Below are positions 32,145-46,642 of a DNA stretch of 64,000 nt, one piece after another (the stretch's first letter is position 1; each line of letters opens with the position of its first letter). The notes beneath the pieces are model-generated. The model saw only the letters and a program-made list of their open reading frames with translations, was not told where the DNA came from and searched no databases. The stretch lies in NCBI RefSeq assembly GCF_025698545.1, contig NC_068571.1, forward strand, positions 38,659,733 to 38,723,732, given 5' to 3'. Position numbers and translations under genes: made by a program. This DNA is from Gossypium raimondii (Eukaryota > Streptophyta > Magnoliopsida > Malvales > Malvaceae).

Positions 32145-33257
32145 GCAAGTATTGCAAATATCAAAGACTTCTTATATGCAGTTAGTAGTGGTTATGTAGT
32201 TGGACATGGTTTTAGTTATTCTTGGAATATAGTTAAAAATAGTGACACTTGTTATAATCGCGGATTTCTGGATTGCTGCTGCTTATGGTTGAGTTTGCTG
32301 AATGATGCAGAATACCTTATATTTCTAGCTATACTTTAGTGACTGAATAAATCTGTGGTTTTGTTTCTCTTTTCCCTTCATTCATTTTCTTTTTAGGCTT
32401 GAGATACATGCCATGGATAACCGTGAAACCCAGTTTTGGTCTGTTACACATATACTTGGGAATTGCTGAAATATGGTTGATTTAATGCTGTGCCTACAAA
32501 GTACAAAGGCATTGAGTCATTAAGGTGTGGGAGGAATGATATAATAAAATAAGCAAAGACGTTGCTAAATGAGTAAATATTGGATGATGCTATTGACGGA
32601 GGGGATAAAATTAAACTGGGGTAATAATTTCTCAATTTTGTACCATGCCTAATTGATTAAAAGCCCTTCACAATAACGATACAAGTGTATTCATTTAAGT
32701 GTAACGTAAAAACATTCATTAATGATTAAATAAGTTCAAATTGATATAAAAAAACTTATCCACTTGCTAACAAAATAATGACAATGGCAAGAGTATGTTA
32801 AAAATATCACATGCATAATCATGGCCAGAGTTTTAAATATAAAACCAGTTTCCTCCATGTAATTCAAAGAAAAACCCTTACCAGGCTGGAAATATAAAAT
32901 CTATATTTGGTACCACTCGATAATGAAATATCAAAAATTCTACATTGGGCAAAAGTCATAATTCAGGAAGGTTAACATAAAACAAAAGTTCAACGACTGC
33001 TCAGCCTATGACCGCTTGATGAGGGAAAAGTAATCTGATTCCAATCATGTTCTAGTCTGATATACCTGGCAATGTGAAACTGCTCCAACACAATAATCTT
33101 GACCTGCTGGCTAAACAAATTAGAACCAATATGGAAGCTGAACATTGGTAAAATGAACGTTCTAACATGAACTAAACAAACCAACCAGCTTCTCATGGCC
33201 AATTGTTAATGCAGGTCAAACAATATCCAAGACATAATTCACCACGGCAAGCAACTC
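32145..33257. other. Convergent 3' region between P2 and CYP71
   Basis: 3' UTRs of two tail-to-tail genes; AT-rich with possible poly(A) signals (for example AATAAA at about 32346). No further gene is supported; the small minus-strand frames at 32444-32635 and 32990-33202 show no domain. Confidence 0.5.
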
Positions 33258-36200
33258 TTAAGACTTCGGCACAGTCACATTTAAGATTTTAACATCTTGA
33301 TATGGCTTGTCAGCTTTGTCTGTCTTCACTTTCTCAATACCCTGCCAACAGTGCATGAGAATAATAAGATATTATACACCCCAGGACATCACACATACTA
33401 AGTTCCAAAAAAATTTTAAACAACAAAAAGGGTATTCAATTACAGGGACTATTAATTCAAAAACTTCAATATTTATATATTTTTCATCGTTTGAGAAGCA
33501 AACCAAAAAACATACTGAATCCTCTCGTAAGAATATGCATGTGTGTGTAGGGAATAAAAAAAAGCAAGCAGCAGCCATATGATACTGACTGTAGAGATGT
33601 ACATACCTGCACCACATCCATTCCCTTAACAACTCTACCAAATACAGTATGCTTATTGTCCAACCATGGAGTAGCCACTGTGGTTATAAAGAACTGTGAG
33701 CCATTCGTATTGGGGCCAGCATTAGCCATCGACACTGTGAAAGGCCTGTCATGTCGTAAACTGCAAGGGTAGAAATGTTCCATCCAGCAGTCAGTTGAGC
33801 TTTAAAGCAGTTATAAATCCAATAAATAAAAACCATGGGACTAGTAACCTAAGAACATTACTACTAGTATACCAAGGAAGTAAAACATATTTGCATCGTT
33901 GTCTATCAAATAAATTCCAGCATAATGCCAAATCAACTGTATTCCCTATAGCATTTATAGAAAGCCTCCAATAAGCAAAGCTAACATGATCATCATTGAA
34001 GGCAAGAGCCAACAGGAAGAAGGTACAAACAGGATAGGGGTCAGAATGTAGCAAATATAAAGTCAGTGTGATCCTCCAATTAATGCACCAAATTCACACC
34101 TAAAAATTCTAGGATGCTACAAGTTCCAGGTGGCAAAAATGCTAATGCTTAATCTAGAAAAAGCTAAACAGTTACCTTTTATGAAACTCATCCTCAAATT
34201 CCCTTCCCCAAATAGACTGCCCACCAGTGCCGTCTCCCAATGGATCTCCTGTTTGTATCATGAATCCTTTGATGACACGGTGAAAGATTAGATTATCATA
34301 ATAGCCATTCCGACAGTGTGTAGTAAAGTTCTCCACAGTTTTTGGACATTCTTCTGGGTAGAGTCTCATGTGAATGTCGCCCATCGTGGTGTGCAGAATC
34401 TGGAAGAATAGAGAGCCAATCAGAAAATCATCCAAGACATGCACATAAAATGAAGATAAGGAACTAAACTATGTCATAGATGATATACTTAAAAGAACCC
34501 TCTGCTGAAAAAAAAAAAGAACCATTCCCTGCATGCCTATAACCTTTTTAACTTCTAGCACTATATAATTCTGTCCGTGGAGACAAAAGGTTTCAAATAA
34601 ATATTTTGTTCTAATAACTGCTCTGATCAGTCTAATAACCATTAAACTTCTTGACAAAATTTGATTTGGCTATTTCCATGCAACAAAAAGGACAAAGAGA
34701 AAGAGAGGGAGGTCATAAAGGAATTCCTTTACTACCCTGTCCTAATTCATGTCTTATAGAAGTTTCAAACTAATTATTCTCAAGTAAAATTTAAAAATGT
34801 TATGTCATATGCCATTTCCTTTATATTCTCAAAGCTTCGAACAAAGGTGTCATCATTGTTATGCATTTTTCCTTATTAAACTCTCTTATGGTCAATATTG
34901 AGGACGGAACCAAGGAGGGCACAACAACTCGAAGTTTTCCTTTTCCATGCACATTACAGAAAGAAAACTCACCACATTGTCAGGAAGAGAGGTTGTAACT
35001 GCTTTTCCAATATCAGATACAGCCAGAAGCTCATCAGCAGGTGGCTTTTCATTGAAGACGTCCCTTCCTTTTGTGGCATCTTCAGGTTCTTCTGGCTCTC
35101 GTCGACTATATAAATCATTAGAACCATCAGAGTAATTATATGTACCCCAACAGAATATTAACTATAAACTGTGGACAGACACCTCAAAGTTATGGTGAAA
35201 TTTATTTTTAAAGGAACAACCTATGAAAGCACATAAGCCAGACATGTGACAATGTTGTCAATATAGATGGCAATGCACTATGACACCCGACTTTTTATCC
35301 AAATAAATTTATATTTCGCTGTGAGCTTATGACATCAATAACTGATCATCCATCAGACCTCAATAGATGAGTATCTCAATGGTGATCCATCCATGTAGCG
35401 TAGCAAGTCACCCTTTGTGGCATGAAGCATTACATGAGAATTCTAAATTCAAACATGCTGTTGCTAGCCAGTAGATGTCGTGCTGCAGATTCTTATACCT
35501 GAATAGATAGATCCTATGCTTCTTGAAAGCACAACACAAGAGAGTTGGATCTGTTAATGGGTCTTTACTTTCATTGACATTTGCTGCAGCAGCAGGAATT
35601 TTTCTCACTTTCTTGCTGCTTCGATCACCTTGATATAATGCAATTCTCAAGAATCTGTCATTACTCTCAACCTTTCCAAGTATTCGAGCAACTTTATTGG
35701 TGTGTAAATTAACCATCTATCAAAATGACATATGAACAAGTATTAGAGAATTTAGAGAGCATAAATTTGTACTTATTGTTTGTTCTAAAAAATAGTTCAG
35801 CTTGTTATCTGCTGTAGAATCTATTAAGGAAACAGTTTCTTACTTTTATCCCCAGAAGAGTAGCATATATGAGGAAATTAGAGCTTTCATCAAAAACTGC
35901 ATTTGGTTGAGGTGCAGTTTCAGTTTTCTCAATTTCCTTCTCAACAGCCATTCTTCTGCCAAAGTCGATAGCTTCCAGCCGATACATGGGAGCATCACTT
36001 CTCTGAAGATCTTGAGCTACCTACTCAAAGGGTACTGACAATTGTTAGCAATTCCAAAAAGGATTTATGTAAAAATCCACCACTCACTAACTTTTACCTC
36101 AAGTGATTCATCATAAACTCGCCTTAATTTACCAGTTCTGAACCAAAACACACGTATCCTGCGATCAGGCGATGTAATAGAAAATTGCTTCCCATCCGGG

Positions 36201-38944
36201 CTGACCTGAATAGCAATAAAATGAAGTAGAAAAAAGAACGAAATTTTTAATAATTTACAAAAAGCGTTCAAAAGAATCGTAGCAAAGAAATCCAGAGAAA
36301 AACCAACTCCAATGGAAGAGTTTTGAACCTCAATTGCAGAAATAGTTGTCTTGCATTTTGCAATTTCAAAGAGATTAGTATCACTTTTCAATCTAAAATG
36401 GACCCTGCATGCAGCATATATACAAATTATGAAATAGCAAACAATGTGCATCAACAAGTGAAATGCTCAACATGTCAACACCATAATCAGACTACAGCAT
36501 CGCCTAACAATCGAAAGAAAGTTTCTACAGTAATCTGTAATCCAAACAAGAAAATATTCATCTTTAAATGGAGCTAAAACTGTAAATCTTCCATGTAACT
36601 AGAGTACATTGCTGATGATTGTATACGTGAACATTGGCACATACTCGCTTTCTGGAAACTGAAGAGTGGCAGGGCTCCAGTACTCAATAATTCCTTGCTC
36701 ATCACCAGATATTACAATGTCGAATGCAGAATTGTACCTCATTACTTTCACTGGCCCCAGGTGTATCTGGAAATTATTAGTCCAAGCAGGAAAATCAAAA
36801 CAGAAATAAGTGAACTTATAAACAAAAGTAAAAGGAGAAAAGTTCAAAAATTGATAATCGTGCAAACTTTCAACAAAGTATAGATACCTCTCTAGAGATG
36901 ATGGGTTCATTTGAACCAGCTCGTGCATCATATATATGGACCAATGATGAATTTCTATCACTAATGGCAAGCTTAGCTTTGACATCGCCTTGCTTGTAGA
37001 CCCATTCAACAGCACCAGGAACATAAGGTAGGCGAATCATAACCATCATGTCATAGTTGACCACATCATATACCTTCACAGAGCGGTCACTAGAAATTGT
37101 ACAGCAAAGTAAACCATCTGCACTAACCTGCATAGCTGAACAAGTCATGGTTGATGAATGCACCAACAACAAACTCATAGAAGACTGAATGAAAGATGAT
37201 AAAATACCTTAAAGAAAAAAAAAAAAAAAACTAAAGGCCGTGCAGATTCAAAAGAAAATTCTGAATGTTAAAACAAATCATAAACAACGAAATGCAGAAA
37301 CATCCATATAGTTCAACCATTCACTTCCGAGAAATGTATCTATCAAATCAAAATCACATATAGGAACTATGGAGATAGAGCAAAAGAGAAGTGAGTAAAA
37401 CTAAACAATGCTGATAACAGTCTTTAACCGTACCTTTGTATTTTATAGAAACATCAGTTTTCAATAGCATAATATTTAAAAATCTTATGAAGTTGTCGAT
37501 GATATACAGCTCTTAAATAAATGAAGGATTAAAACATCAAAATGATATACGAGTCACTATAGTCCTCTACATCTTTTTTTTTTTCTTTTTGGAAAGGTTA
37601 GTCCTCTACATCTTTAAACAGCAATCATGGGGTGAATATAAAAATCAGAACATCAACAGAAACAAAAATTCATTGGATGAAAGAAGATAACAAATAGCCT
37701 GTGCAAGATCTAGGTGGACTAGCAATCTAAAGCAATCATGGGCTCATTGTCAATGAAATAAAAATCCGCTATAAAAAAGAAGCAGTGACAAATGTAATTA
37801 GACAGGAGATCAGAAATTAACTAAGTAATTCACAATAGCTGGTGTTAATTATCGCAATAACACAAACTTTCACTTAAGCCTTCCATAGCAGTCAATAAAA
37901 TAAAAAAGAGGCCTGTCAGCAATAAGCAATTCTAATGTGCATGTAAAATAACTACAATAAGCTACAGCCTACGCGCATAATATTATTAATTGAAGCATGG
38001 AAGAATTGAGAAGAGAAGAAAAAAAGATTTAAACTTTAAACACAATATGAATATGGGAAATAAGGAGGGAAATCTCACCGCTAGACCTTCAATGGGATCC
38101 AGGTGGGATCTAAAATGCTTTGCAAACTCAATCCCAACTGCTTTCTTCTTCCAAAATTTCAAATGCCCTAGTAAAAATAAATAAATAAAATGAAGACAAG
38201 CAATCTATAAGCCAGTACCAAGATCCCATTCACTGTTAAAGCCTCAAATATTACTGATAAAATTTAAACCAAAAACCCGAATGAGAAAAGAAGCATATAT
38301 ACACTTAAAGCAGACTTTAGATAATGACACTTTTTTTTATCAATACAATATTGGGACTTTTAGATATTGTTTTATAAATATTGACATCATAAAGCTTACC
38401 ATCAACACTTCCAGTGATGAAAAAATCTGCGGACGATACAGCAACATGAGTAACTACATCTCGATGCATATAGCTTTTCTCATACCTAGAAATTACACAC
38501 ACAAAAAAGAGGCATACATCATGAGCTCTTGGAGCTCTTTATTCGCAACTTCAGTACAAAGAAATTAAAGTTTATTTTGTCGTTTCCTTTGCTCCTTGCT
38601 TCTTTTTTCACTTAAAAAAACAAAATGAAAAAAGGCTGAAGCTTGAATTCAAAATCCTAAACTCCAAAGCAAAGAAGACAATTTCATTAAACCCTAAGGA
38701 AACCATGAGAAAGCGACAAAATTCCAATAAATAAATAATTACTGAAATGAGAAGAAGAAGAAGAAGAGGAAGAAGAAGAAGAAAGTTACATGTTAGCTGA
38801 AGGAAGGGAATCGAGATATGCTTGTTCAAACTGGAGCGGGCGCTTGGGTCGAGCTCGAGGGGCGGGTCCTGGTCCTATGACCCGCTCCTCCTCTTCCTCT
38901 GCGATAGTATTCAACTTACCGTTTCCGTTTTGAGGTTCTTCCAT
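33258..38944 (-). CDS. CYP71: CYP71-type WD40-repeat cyclophilin (peptidyl-prolyl isomerase), 13 exons
   Basis: Nuclear multidomain cyclophilin; the Arabidopsis CYP71 protein binds histone H3 and is needed for meristem function and chromatin silencing. Exons in transcript order are 38944-38790, 38485-38400, 38167-38079, 37127-36888, 36766-36645, 36404-36329, 36205-36098, 36020-35844, 35716-35499, 35105-34973, 34399-34176, 33760-33607 and 33341-33258; all join in frame to 621 aa. The N-terminus is acidic (EEEEE). WD40 repeats occupy about residues 65-300 ([70 protein letters not shown]). The C-terminal cyclophilin domain carries catalytic-type motifs [24 protein letters not shown] and a W at [12 protein letters not shown]. 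The C-terminus is VTVPKS. I assign this name from close similarity to the remembered Arabidopsis protein along its whole length. Confidence 0.95.
38750..38784. repeat. GAA/TTC microsatellite next to the first 5' splice site of CYP71
   Basis: A (GAA)n run with one GGA interruption. On the transcribed strand it reads CTT/TTC and begins about 5 nt after the intron 1 donor (38789). A telo-box-like AAACCCTAAG also lies in this intron at about 38691. Confidence 0.75.
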
Positions 38945-39072
38945 TTGCGTTGTTTTTCTCTTTACCTTTTTTTCTTTTTCCTCTTCTGAAATGTATGCAA
39001 AAAGAGGGAGAGAGGGGAAGATGATGAAGAAGAAGAATGGAAGGTGGGTATGGGTCTCTATTTCAAAATCTT

Positions 39073-39119
39073 AGCCCAGTGGATTCAGCATTAAGCCCAT
39101 ATTTATAGGCGATGGCCCA
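39073..39119 (-). promoter_or_regulatory. Site II cluster upstream of CYP71
   Basis: AGCCCA at 39073-39078 and 39094-39099 and GGCCCA at 39114-39119 (TGGGCT/TGGGCC on the coding strand) within 50 bp, 130-175 bp before the start codon. This is typical of proliferation-linked housekeeping promoters. Confidence 0.5.
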
Positions 39120-40124
39120 TTTATGGTTTTAAAATGCTTTTTTTATGGATAAAATATAAGAACATAATTAAACTAATGTTAAAATTGCTTTTCAATCACT
39201 TAACTTTAAAAAATTATATAATAGTCACCAACAATATTAGTTTGTTATATTTTGGTCATTAGTCAATTAACTTTCATTATCACTAATCAAATGATGATGT
39301 ACTACGTTAACTTAATGGACTAATAACTAATTTGGCATTTAAACTATAGCTAAAATATCCATTCAATACATTTAGATTTTTAAAATAAATGATAATTCTG
39401 AAAAATCTGTGAAACATTCTAAATTTATCAAAATATTATTTTCTAAAATTATAAGATAAATTTTAATTATCATTATGCAAATAAAAAAATTTATGTGATT
39501 ATTGTAATATAAAATTATAAACTGTATTTACTAAAACTACATAATAATAATATAGATATATTATAAAAGAAGGTAAAGAAGCAAAAATAGATATTTTGAG
39601 TTCTGTATTAATCTTTTGAGTTTCACAACACTTCATTTTTTAATTATATTTAAAGTGGATCCTATTTTTACATTAAGTTTTAAATATGATTTTTTACTAT
39701 TAATAATCATATACGCCATGTGGCACTCTCTCCAATTTTTCATTTATTTTTTATTTTAATTATTCATTAATTTTTTTGTAATAAAATTATATTACAGCTA
39801 TATCATCAAATTTTCAAAATAAAAACAATATCTATTTTTATGATTAACAGAAATTAATGTAATATTATGGATATTTTTATTGATTATATCATCAATTAAG
39901 GTAAATAATAATATTACAAATAAATTATTTTATAATAATATTGATGATATATTAATTCATGATAAATGATATTATAAATAAATTATTTTTATAATAGTAT
40001 TAATGATTTATTACAAAATTAAAATATTTTAATTGATGATGAATTATAAAAATATATTAAAATAATATATTTATAATTTCTTATTATAGTATATTATTTA
40101 TGATAGTATATTAATTAATGGACG
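39120..40124. other. AT-rich intergenic region
   Basis: No gene seen. From 39650 to 40110 the sequence is almost only A and T with many TTATAATAT words, and it ends abruptly at the foldback element beginning about 40125. Confidence 0.5.
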
Positions 40125-41275
40125 GATTTGTGGCTAAAATGCCCAAAAATACCAATTTTTTTAGAAAATTGTCGAATTAGATCGATTTTTTTAAAATTTA
40201 TCGAATTAGGTCAAAAAAACGAAAACGCGTCCAGCTCTACGGATTGGCAAGAAAATGCTTTGTTCTCTCTCCACGGGCTGGGGTTATTTTATTGTTTTTG
40301 TTCTTTTAATTGCTTCAGGGTTAGGGTTTAGATTTTTGTTAAGGTTTTAAGATTAGGGTTTTGTAAGGTTAAGGTTTTTAGGGTTTATGAAATAATGGAT
40401 TAGGGTTTTTTTACATTTTATATCTTTTATATATTCTTTAGAAATTTTTTATAATTTTTTGAGTTATAAAATTAATATTATTTTTAAACTTTTGAAATTA
40501 TTTAAAGCCCAACTTGGTATAATTTTCAAAAAATGACAAGTACCAAAAGGGTACTAACAACAATCGTATATTCAAATTGTAAAATTTAATTCGACTCGAA
40601 ATCGAAAATTGAACTACTCAATTCGATTAACTCTTAGTTCATATTTTTTTCGATTTTTTGAATGGAATCGAGTTTTGATCACCCGTAGTTTACAGCTTGT
40701 TGAGGTCGATAAAAAATTTTCAAAAAATATTATCCCAGGATATCTAATGTGTGAGTGAGAAGTTTGTAGGAGTTGAATTTGGTAGTAGGAAAACGATCCA
40801 CGTAGGGCGCGTTTTCAGTGCAATGTTAGAAGAATACACTGAAAGTCTGCCCAGCTGCATGCATTTTTGTGCCATGTCAGTTGAAACTGCATCCAGTTAG
40901 ATGCACTTTAAGTGCAATTTTCTTACATTGCACTGAAAACGCGTCTAGATAGGCGTGTTTTCAGTAAATTTCCTGACATATCATTGAAAACACACCCTAC
41001 GTGAAGCGTTTTCCCTCTACCAAATTCAACGCGTGCACACTTCCCACTCACCCGTGAGATATCCCGAAAATATTTTCTGAATCAATTGTCACTCACTCTT
41101 GTTGTATAAAAGGCTGGTTTTAAGCATTGAGTGCCATAAGGCAATTTCGAGCAAACTAAATTGCACAAATAATCACAAGAGGAAGAAGTTTGCAAGGCAT
41201 TTTGTAAGGCATATTTTGGAGCAAAAACGTAATTGCATCAAGTAAGGTTTGATTTTTGTTATGCATATATAATTA
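40125..41275. mobile_element. Foldback/Mutator-like element remnant (ACGCGTCC family)
   Basis: Left part GGCTAAAATGCCCAAAAATACC, then GAAAACGCGTCCAGCTC (about 40219). A hairpin at about 40795-41010 has arms ACGTAGGGCGCGTTTTCAGTGCAATGT and ACACACCCTACGTGAAGCGTTTT in inverted relation. TTGTATAAAAGGC (about 41100) with a following leader-like stretch resembles a core promoter, as in foldback fragment 1. No transposase frame remains. It is cut on the right by the repeat that starts near 41282. Confidence 0.5.
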
Positions 41276-41281
41276 CTATTG

Positions 41282-44200
41282 GGAAATGTGCACATATTGT
41301 AGTAAGCATGTAATTATTTTCTATGTATTTGAACGATGAATAAATAAATAAAGTTAATTTCACATTTCACTATTATGTATTTTTTTATTATTTTTTTGTC
41401 TTTTATATTTTACATGCATAGCGAAATTGTGACAAGCAAATATTAGCTCATTGATTGTCTAAAGTTCAAACTGAAGATAAGTGGCATTGTAAAAAAACAA
41501 TTATATTGCAAAAAAGATAACTTACTTTAGTAGATAATCTAAATGAGTCTGTAATTCCGTAAAAGAATCAAAGTGAGTATTTGATTCAAATTCTTAGAAG
41601 GATTATTTTGTCATCTAAAATTTCAATTGAGGAGATGACTAGTCTTAGTTATCTGAGCAATTGACTCCACGGGTAGAGACATAGATGTATTCATTGGAAG
41701 AATGATACATTGGACTAGACCCAAGATGAATTAATTCTGAATCCGTTTGTGAATTAATTCACTTGTGACGTTAATGGTATTATCTACCTAAATCCAGAGT
41801 TAGTCATTGACCATGTGTATGTAACTCATGTGCTTAATATAGGGAAGTCTTATGCTCTAAAGATGATTGAGCCCATAGCCGATATGTTGGGTACATGACT
41901 TTTGTATGGCATGGCTTTACTAGAAAAAATGGAATTCATAGCTTGATTAAAGAGTTAACGATATACTCCTATTGGCATTATGTGGATTGATAAATATTGA
42001 ACGTGGTGATAGGTTGCTTGTTCTCAAACAAGCAATTTATCACAGTCATTTGTTGATAATGATTATATTAATCATTAAGAAGACACAATAGTGACAATGA
42101 GATAAAATAGAATTGTATTGAGTGAACAAATTTAACTCAAATGAATCAAGGATGTCATATGAGGGTAACACACACATGACGAGTGCTAGGAAATGTGTCC
42201 ATATTGTAGTAAACATGTAATTGTTTTCTATTTATTTGAACGGTAAATAAATAAAGTTAATTTCACATTTCACTATTATGTCTTTTTTTTATTTTTTGTC
42301 TTTTATATTTTGCATGCATAGCGAAATTGTGACAAGCAAATATTAGTTCATTGATTGTCTAAAGTTTAAACTGAAGATAAGTGGCATTGTAAAAAATGTT
42401 TACATTGCGAAAAAGGCAACTTACTTCAATAGATAATCTAAATGAGTTCGTAATCCCGTAAAAGAATCAAAATGAGTATTTGATTCAAATACCGAGAAAG
42501 ATTATTATGTCGTCTACAATCCCAATTGCAGAGATGACTAGTCTTGGCTATCCGAGTAGTTGACTCCACGAGTAGAGACATAGATGCATTCATTTTTAGA
42601 ATGATACATAGGACTAGACACAAGATGAATTAATTTTGAATCCGTTTGTGAATTAATTCACTTGTCATGTTCATGGTGTGATTTACCTAAATCCTGAATT
42701 AGTCACTGACCATGCGTATGCAACTCATGTGCTTTGATATAAGTGAAGGCTTATACTCTAAAGATGATCGAGCTCATTGCCGGTATGTTGGGTACATGAC
42801 TTGTGTATGGCATGTCTTTACTAGCAACAGTGGAATTCATAACTCAATTAAAGAGTTAATGATATCCTCTCATTGGCATTGTATGGATTAATAAATATGG
42901 AACGTGGCCACAGGTTGCTCGTTCTCGAACGAGCAATTTATCACAGTCATTTGTTGAAAGTGACCATATTAATCATTAAGAAGACACAATGGTTACAATG
43001 AGATAAAATAGGATTGTATTGAGTGAGCGGATTTAATTCAAAGGAATCAATGATATCATATGAGGGTAACACACACATGACGAGGTCATTGGATAAAACA
43101 GTTGGATGAATTGCTTTTGTAAAGAGTATACAATAAGGAGTTATGACTCATGATACTTCTTATGGATTGACTCCATGATTAAGTAATTGCGAATTATCGA
43201 AACGATCTTCTGACCATAATTGCAATCACTAGAGCCTAATTGTATATGTTTGATGGGTCCCTCTGCTAACTCAACAAAGGCTCGATCGGACTGCATTTGA
43301 ATTAGAAGAAAATTTTACGACTTTGGAAATAATTTAATTGAGTCGATTTATTCAATGTGAAATTAAATTAGGTGGTCGTAAAAATTGTTCAACTAGTGAA
43401 TTTGATTAAAGAATTTTCTTGAAAATTTAATTTGGAAAATCTAAGTAATTTTTGGAAAAATTAATTTTGATTAAGTAAAATTAAATTAATCAAATTAATT
43501 AAAATTAATATGATATTTTTGGAAGTTAATTTTCAAGTCAGACAATTAGCCCAATGGGTAGTTGAACTTGAAATTTGGACTTGAAATCGTAAATTGGCCC
43601 TTAGATCCCAAAACCGAGACCAAGACCCAAAAACTGGTTGAATCAGGCCCGGTATCTGAAACCGGGTCGACGGTCCAACATGTGGTTTGACTCAGACCTG
43701 TTGGATCATCATTGACCCGGGCTGAACCAATAGCAGCTGAACCGGCTCAGGGTACCGTAAGGGTGTCGCACCTGCATCATTAGACATGGTTGTGTCGGTG
43801 CTGATGGCCGCGACAACGGCGTCGCGGTGGCTGGTGGCAGTTAGTCGTTTGTGGTTGAACAATGGAAAAGTTACACTCCTACTGGGACTCTACTAGAGAA
43901 ATAAATTTCAAATTAATTATTCAAAAATAATATTATTTTAATATTTTAATATTAAATTTAATTTAATGTTTATCTACATTCTATTATTTTAATAAGATTT
44001 AATATTTAATTAATGTAATATTTATCAAAATAAATATTATATTAATTTAATATTAAATTGATTAAATTTAATCATAATTGAACTATCTAAACTCTCCCTA
44101 TATAAAGAGAGCCTTGGGTCATTATTTATATACACTTGAATTCAAGAGAAAGTTGTTGAGAGAAAATTTTCAGAACAAATTATTCTAGAAAATTTCTAGA

Positions 44201-45436
44201 GATATTTTTTTGATTCGAAGCAAGCCCACACTCGGTAGACGTGAGCTTGAGGATAGCGGAGAAGATCACTCGGTCGAAGCACTTATCCTAGACAAATCAA
44301 GTACAATTTTGATTAAGTTTTTATTACTTTAGATATCACAACAAAGATTTTGTTTTGGAAAAATTCTTTAAACTTTGGTTTTCCCTAAATTTATTTTTCG
44401 CTACATTTTTCAAACTCGTTTTGCAAATAATGAGGTCATTGGGCAAAGCAGTTGGATGAACTGCTTTCGTAAAAAGTATACAATAAGGAGTTTTCAATCA
44501 TGGTACTTCTTGTGGACTGCCTCCATGATTAAGTAAATTGTCAATTATCGGAATAATGCTGCTGGAAATAATTGCAATTACTCGAGCCTAATTGTATATG
44601 TCTGATTGATCTCTCCGCTAGCTTAACCAAAACTCAATTGGACTACATTTGAATCAGAAGAAAATTCTACGACTTTAGAAATAATTTAATTGAGTTGATA
44701 TACTCGATGTGGAATTAAATTAGGCAGTCGTGAGAATTGTTTAAATAGAAAATTTAATTAAATAATTTTCTTGAAAACTTAATTTAGAAAATGTAAGTAA
44801 TTTTTGGGAAAATTAATTTTAATCAAGTAAAATTAAATTAATCGAATTAATTAAAATAAATATGATATTTTTGGAAATTAATTTTCAAGTCAGACAATTC
44901 GCCCAATGGGTAATTAAACTTGAAAATTGGACCTAAGATCGAAAATTGTGCTCGAGAACTCAAAACCAATACCGGAACCCAAGAACTGATCAAACCGGGT
45001 TGACGATCTAACCGATGGTAGAACCAAATCAATCTAGCCGTCACTGGCCCAAATCGAACCAACAACAGCCGAACCAGCTTGGGGTGCTATGAGGGTGTTG
45101 CACCTGCGATGGCACCGAAGGTGTAGGCGGCCGCGGCGACGACATTTCGGTGGCCAATGGGTGGTCCTTCGGTGATTAAGTAGCGGAGGAATCACACTCT
45201 TACTGCGAATCTACTGGATAATTTGAAATCAAATTAACTATTCTAAAAATAATATTATTTTAATATATTTAATATTAAATTTAATCTAATATATATCTTG
45301 ATAAGTATTATATGAATTTAATACTAAATTATTAAGTTTAATTATAATTGAACTCTCTAAACTCTCCCCATATAAAGAGAGACATGAGTTATTATTTTAC
45401 ACACACTTGAATTCAAGAGAAAGTTGTACAGTGAAA
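41282..45436 (+). repeat. Staggered partial copies of one repeat (offsets about 907 and 1350 bp)
   Basis: 41282-42183 is repeated at 42189-43084 (both start GGAAATGTG, with a 'catattgtagta' word just after, and end with an 'acacacacatgacgag' word). 43082-44425 is repeated from 44432 on (both start GAGGTCATTGG and share 'gtatacaataaggag', 'cccaatgggta' and the TATATAAAGAGAG end). The second repeat of the latter is split by LTR unit C and resumes at 48112-48305. This pattern (5' part, whole, 3' part) is what unequal recombination between tandem or LTR copies leaves. The sequence resembles copia-type LTR and leader sequence but has no gag or pol, so the family is not certain. Confidence 0.7.
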
Positions 45437-46642
45437 TGTAACAATCCGATTTTCAATGGTGACGAAATGTTTAAATAGTTAATTAGGAGAAATGGACTAA
45501 CTTGAAAAAGGTGCAAAACTTGTTAAATAATGCATTTAAATGATTAAATGGTTTAATTAATAATTGAGGAAAGACTTAAGTGATAATTATTTCCTAATCA
45601 ATATAGTGGGACGACAAAGTAAGGGAAAATGACAAAATAAGGTGATCATTAATGGCAAATTTGTAATTTAAAGGAAATTAAAAAACAAAATTAAGTAAAA
45701 GAAATAGGTTTCTTCTTCATTTTACATTTTCCATAGCTGAAATTCATAGTTTCTCAAGTTAGGTGAATCAGCCAAGCCAATTTCTTTGCATGTGAGTTTA
45801 ATTCTTACCCGTTTCTTGTAATTTTTATGTTTTTGACATCGTTGCAACTAGGTCCAGCTAGCTTGTACCTTTTGTTTTTGATTCTGTTAAAAATTTTGGA
45901 AGTTTCCATTGATGAATATTGAATTTTTTTTTATGAATATCATGTATTTGGAGCTTTGATTATGTTATTTGATGAATTTGTATAGTGATTTTTTGTTAGA
46001 TTTTGATTAAATTGTGAAAATGTCAAAATTTTAGGGTTTAATGGTAAAATTAATATTTATTAGGAACTTTTAAGGGCCTATTATATTTGGATAAAATATT
46101 GACTTGAGAAAATGGTTAATTTGATGAATTTGGGTTAAGGGACTAATTGTAAAATTGTAAAAGTTTGGGGTAATTGTGTAAATTAAAAAATAAAATGGTA
46201 TTAATTGTAAAATAAATTGGAATGTGAAATGTAAGCTGATAATCAAGGAATTCTATATTTTAGATCAAGATCCCGTAGATACTGTGGAAAAGAAAAATAA
46301 TGAATAGTCCTTAAACTTCTGCAACTATTACAATTTAGTCTAGATAAGTTTGTACGATTTAGAATTTAATATCAATATGAATTTTTGAGTAAATTATCAT
46401 GGAAAAACTTGTATATTTATTTTTAATTGTTGATAATGAATGGTAAATTGAGATATATTATTGAATTTGATGCTCGATTTGGATTGAATGCGGGATAGAG
46501 TACAATCGTGATTTGGTGTGTTATGGGGGTTTGTAGTGGAGATGGTATTGGGGGGAAATATCTGTATACTACCCGATTAAACCGAGGTTCAACATTTGTT
46601 GCGAACTCTCGTGTTATACTCTTTATTTGGCGTGTTTCCGTT

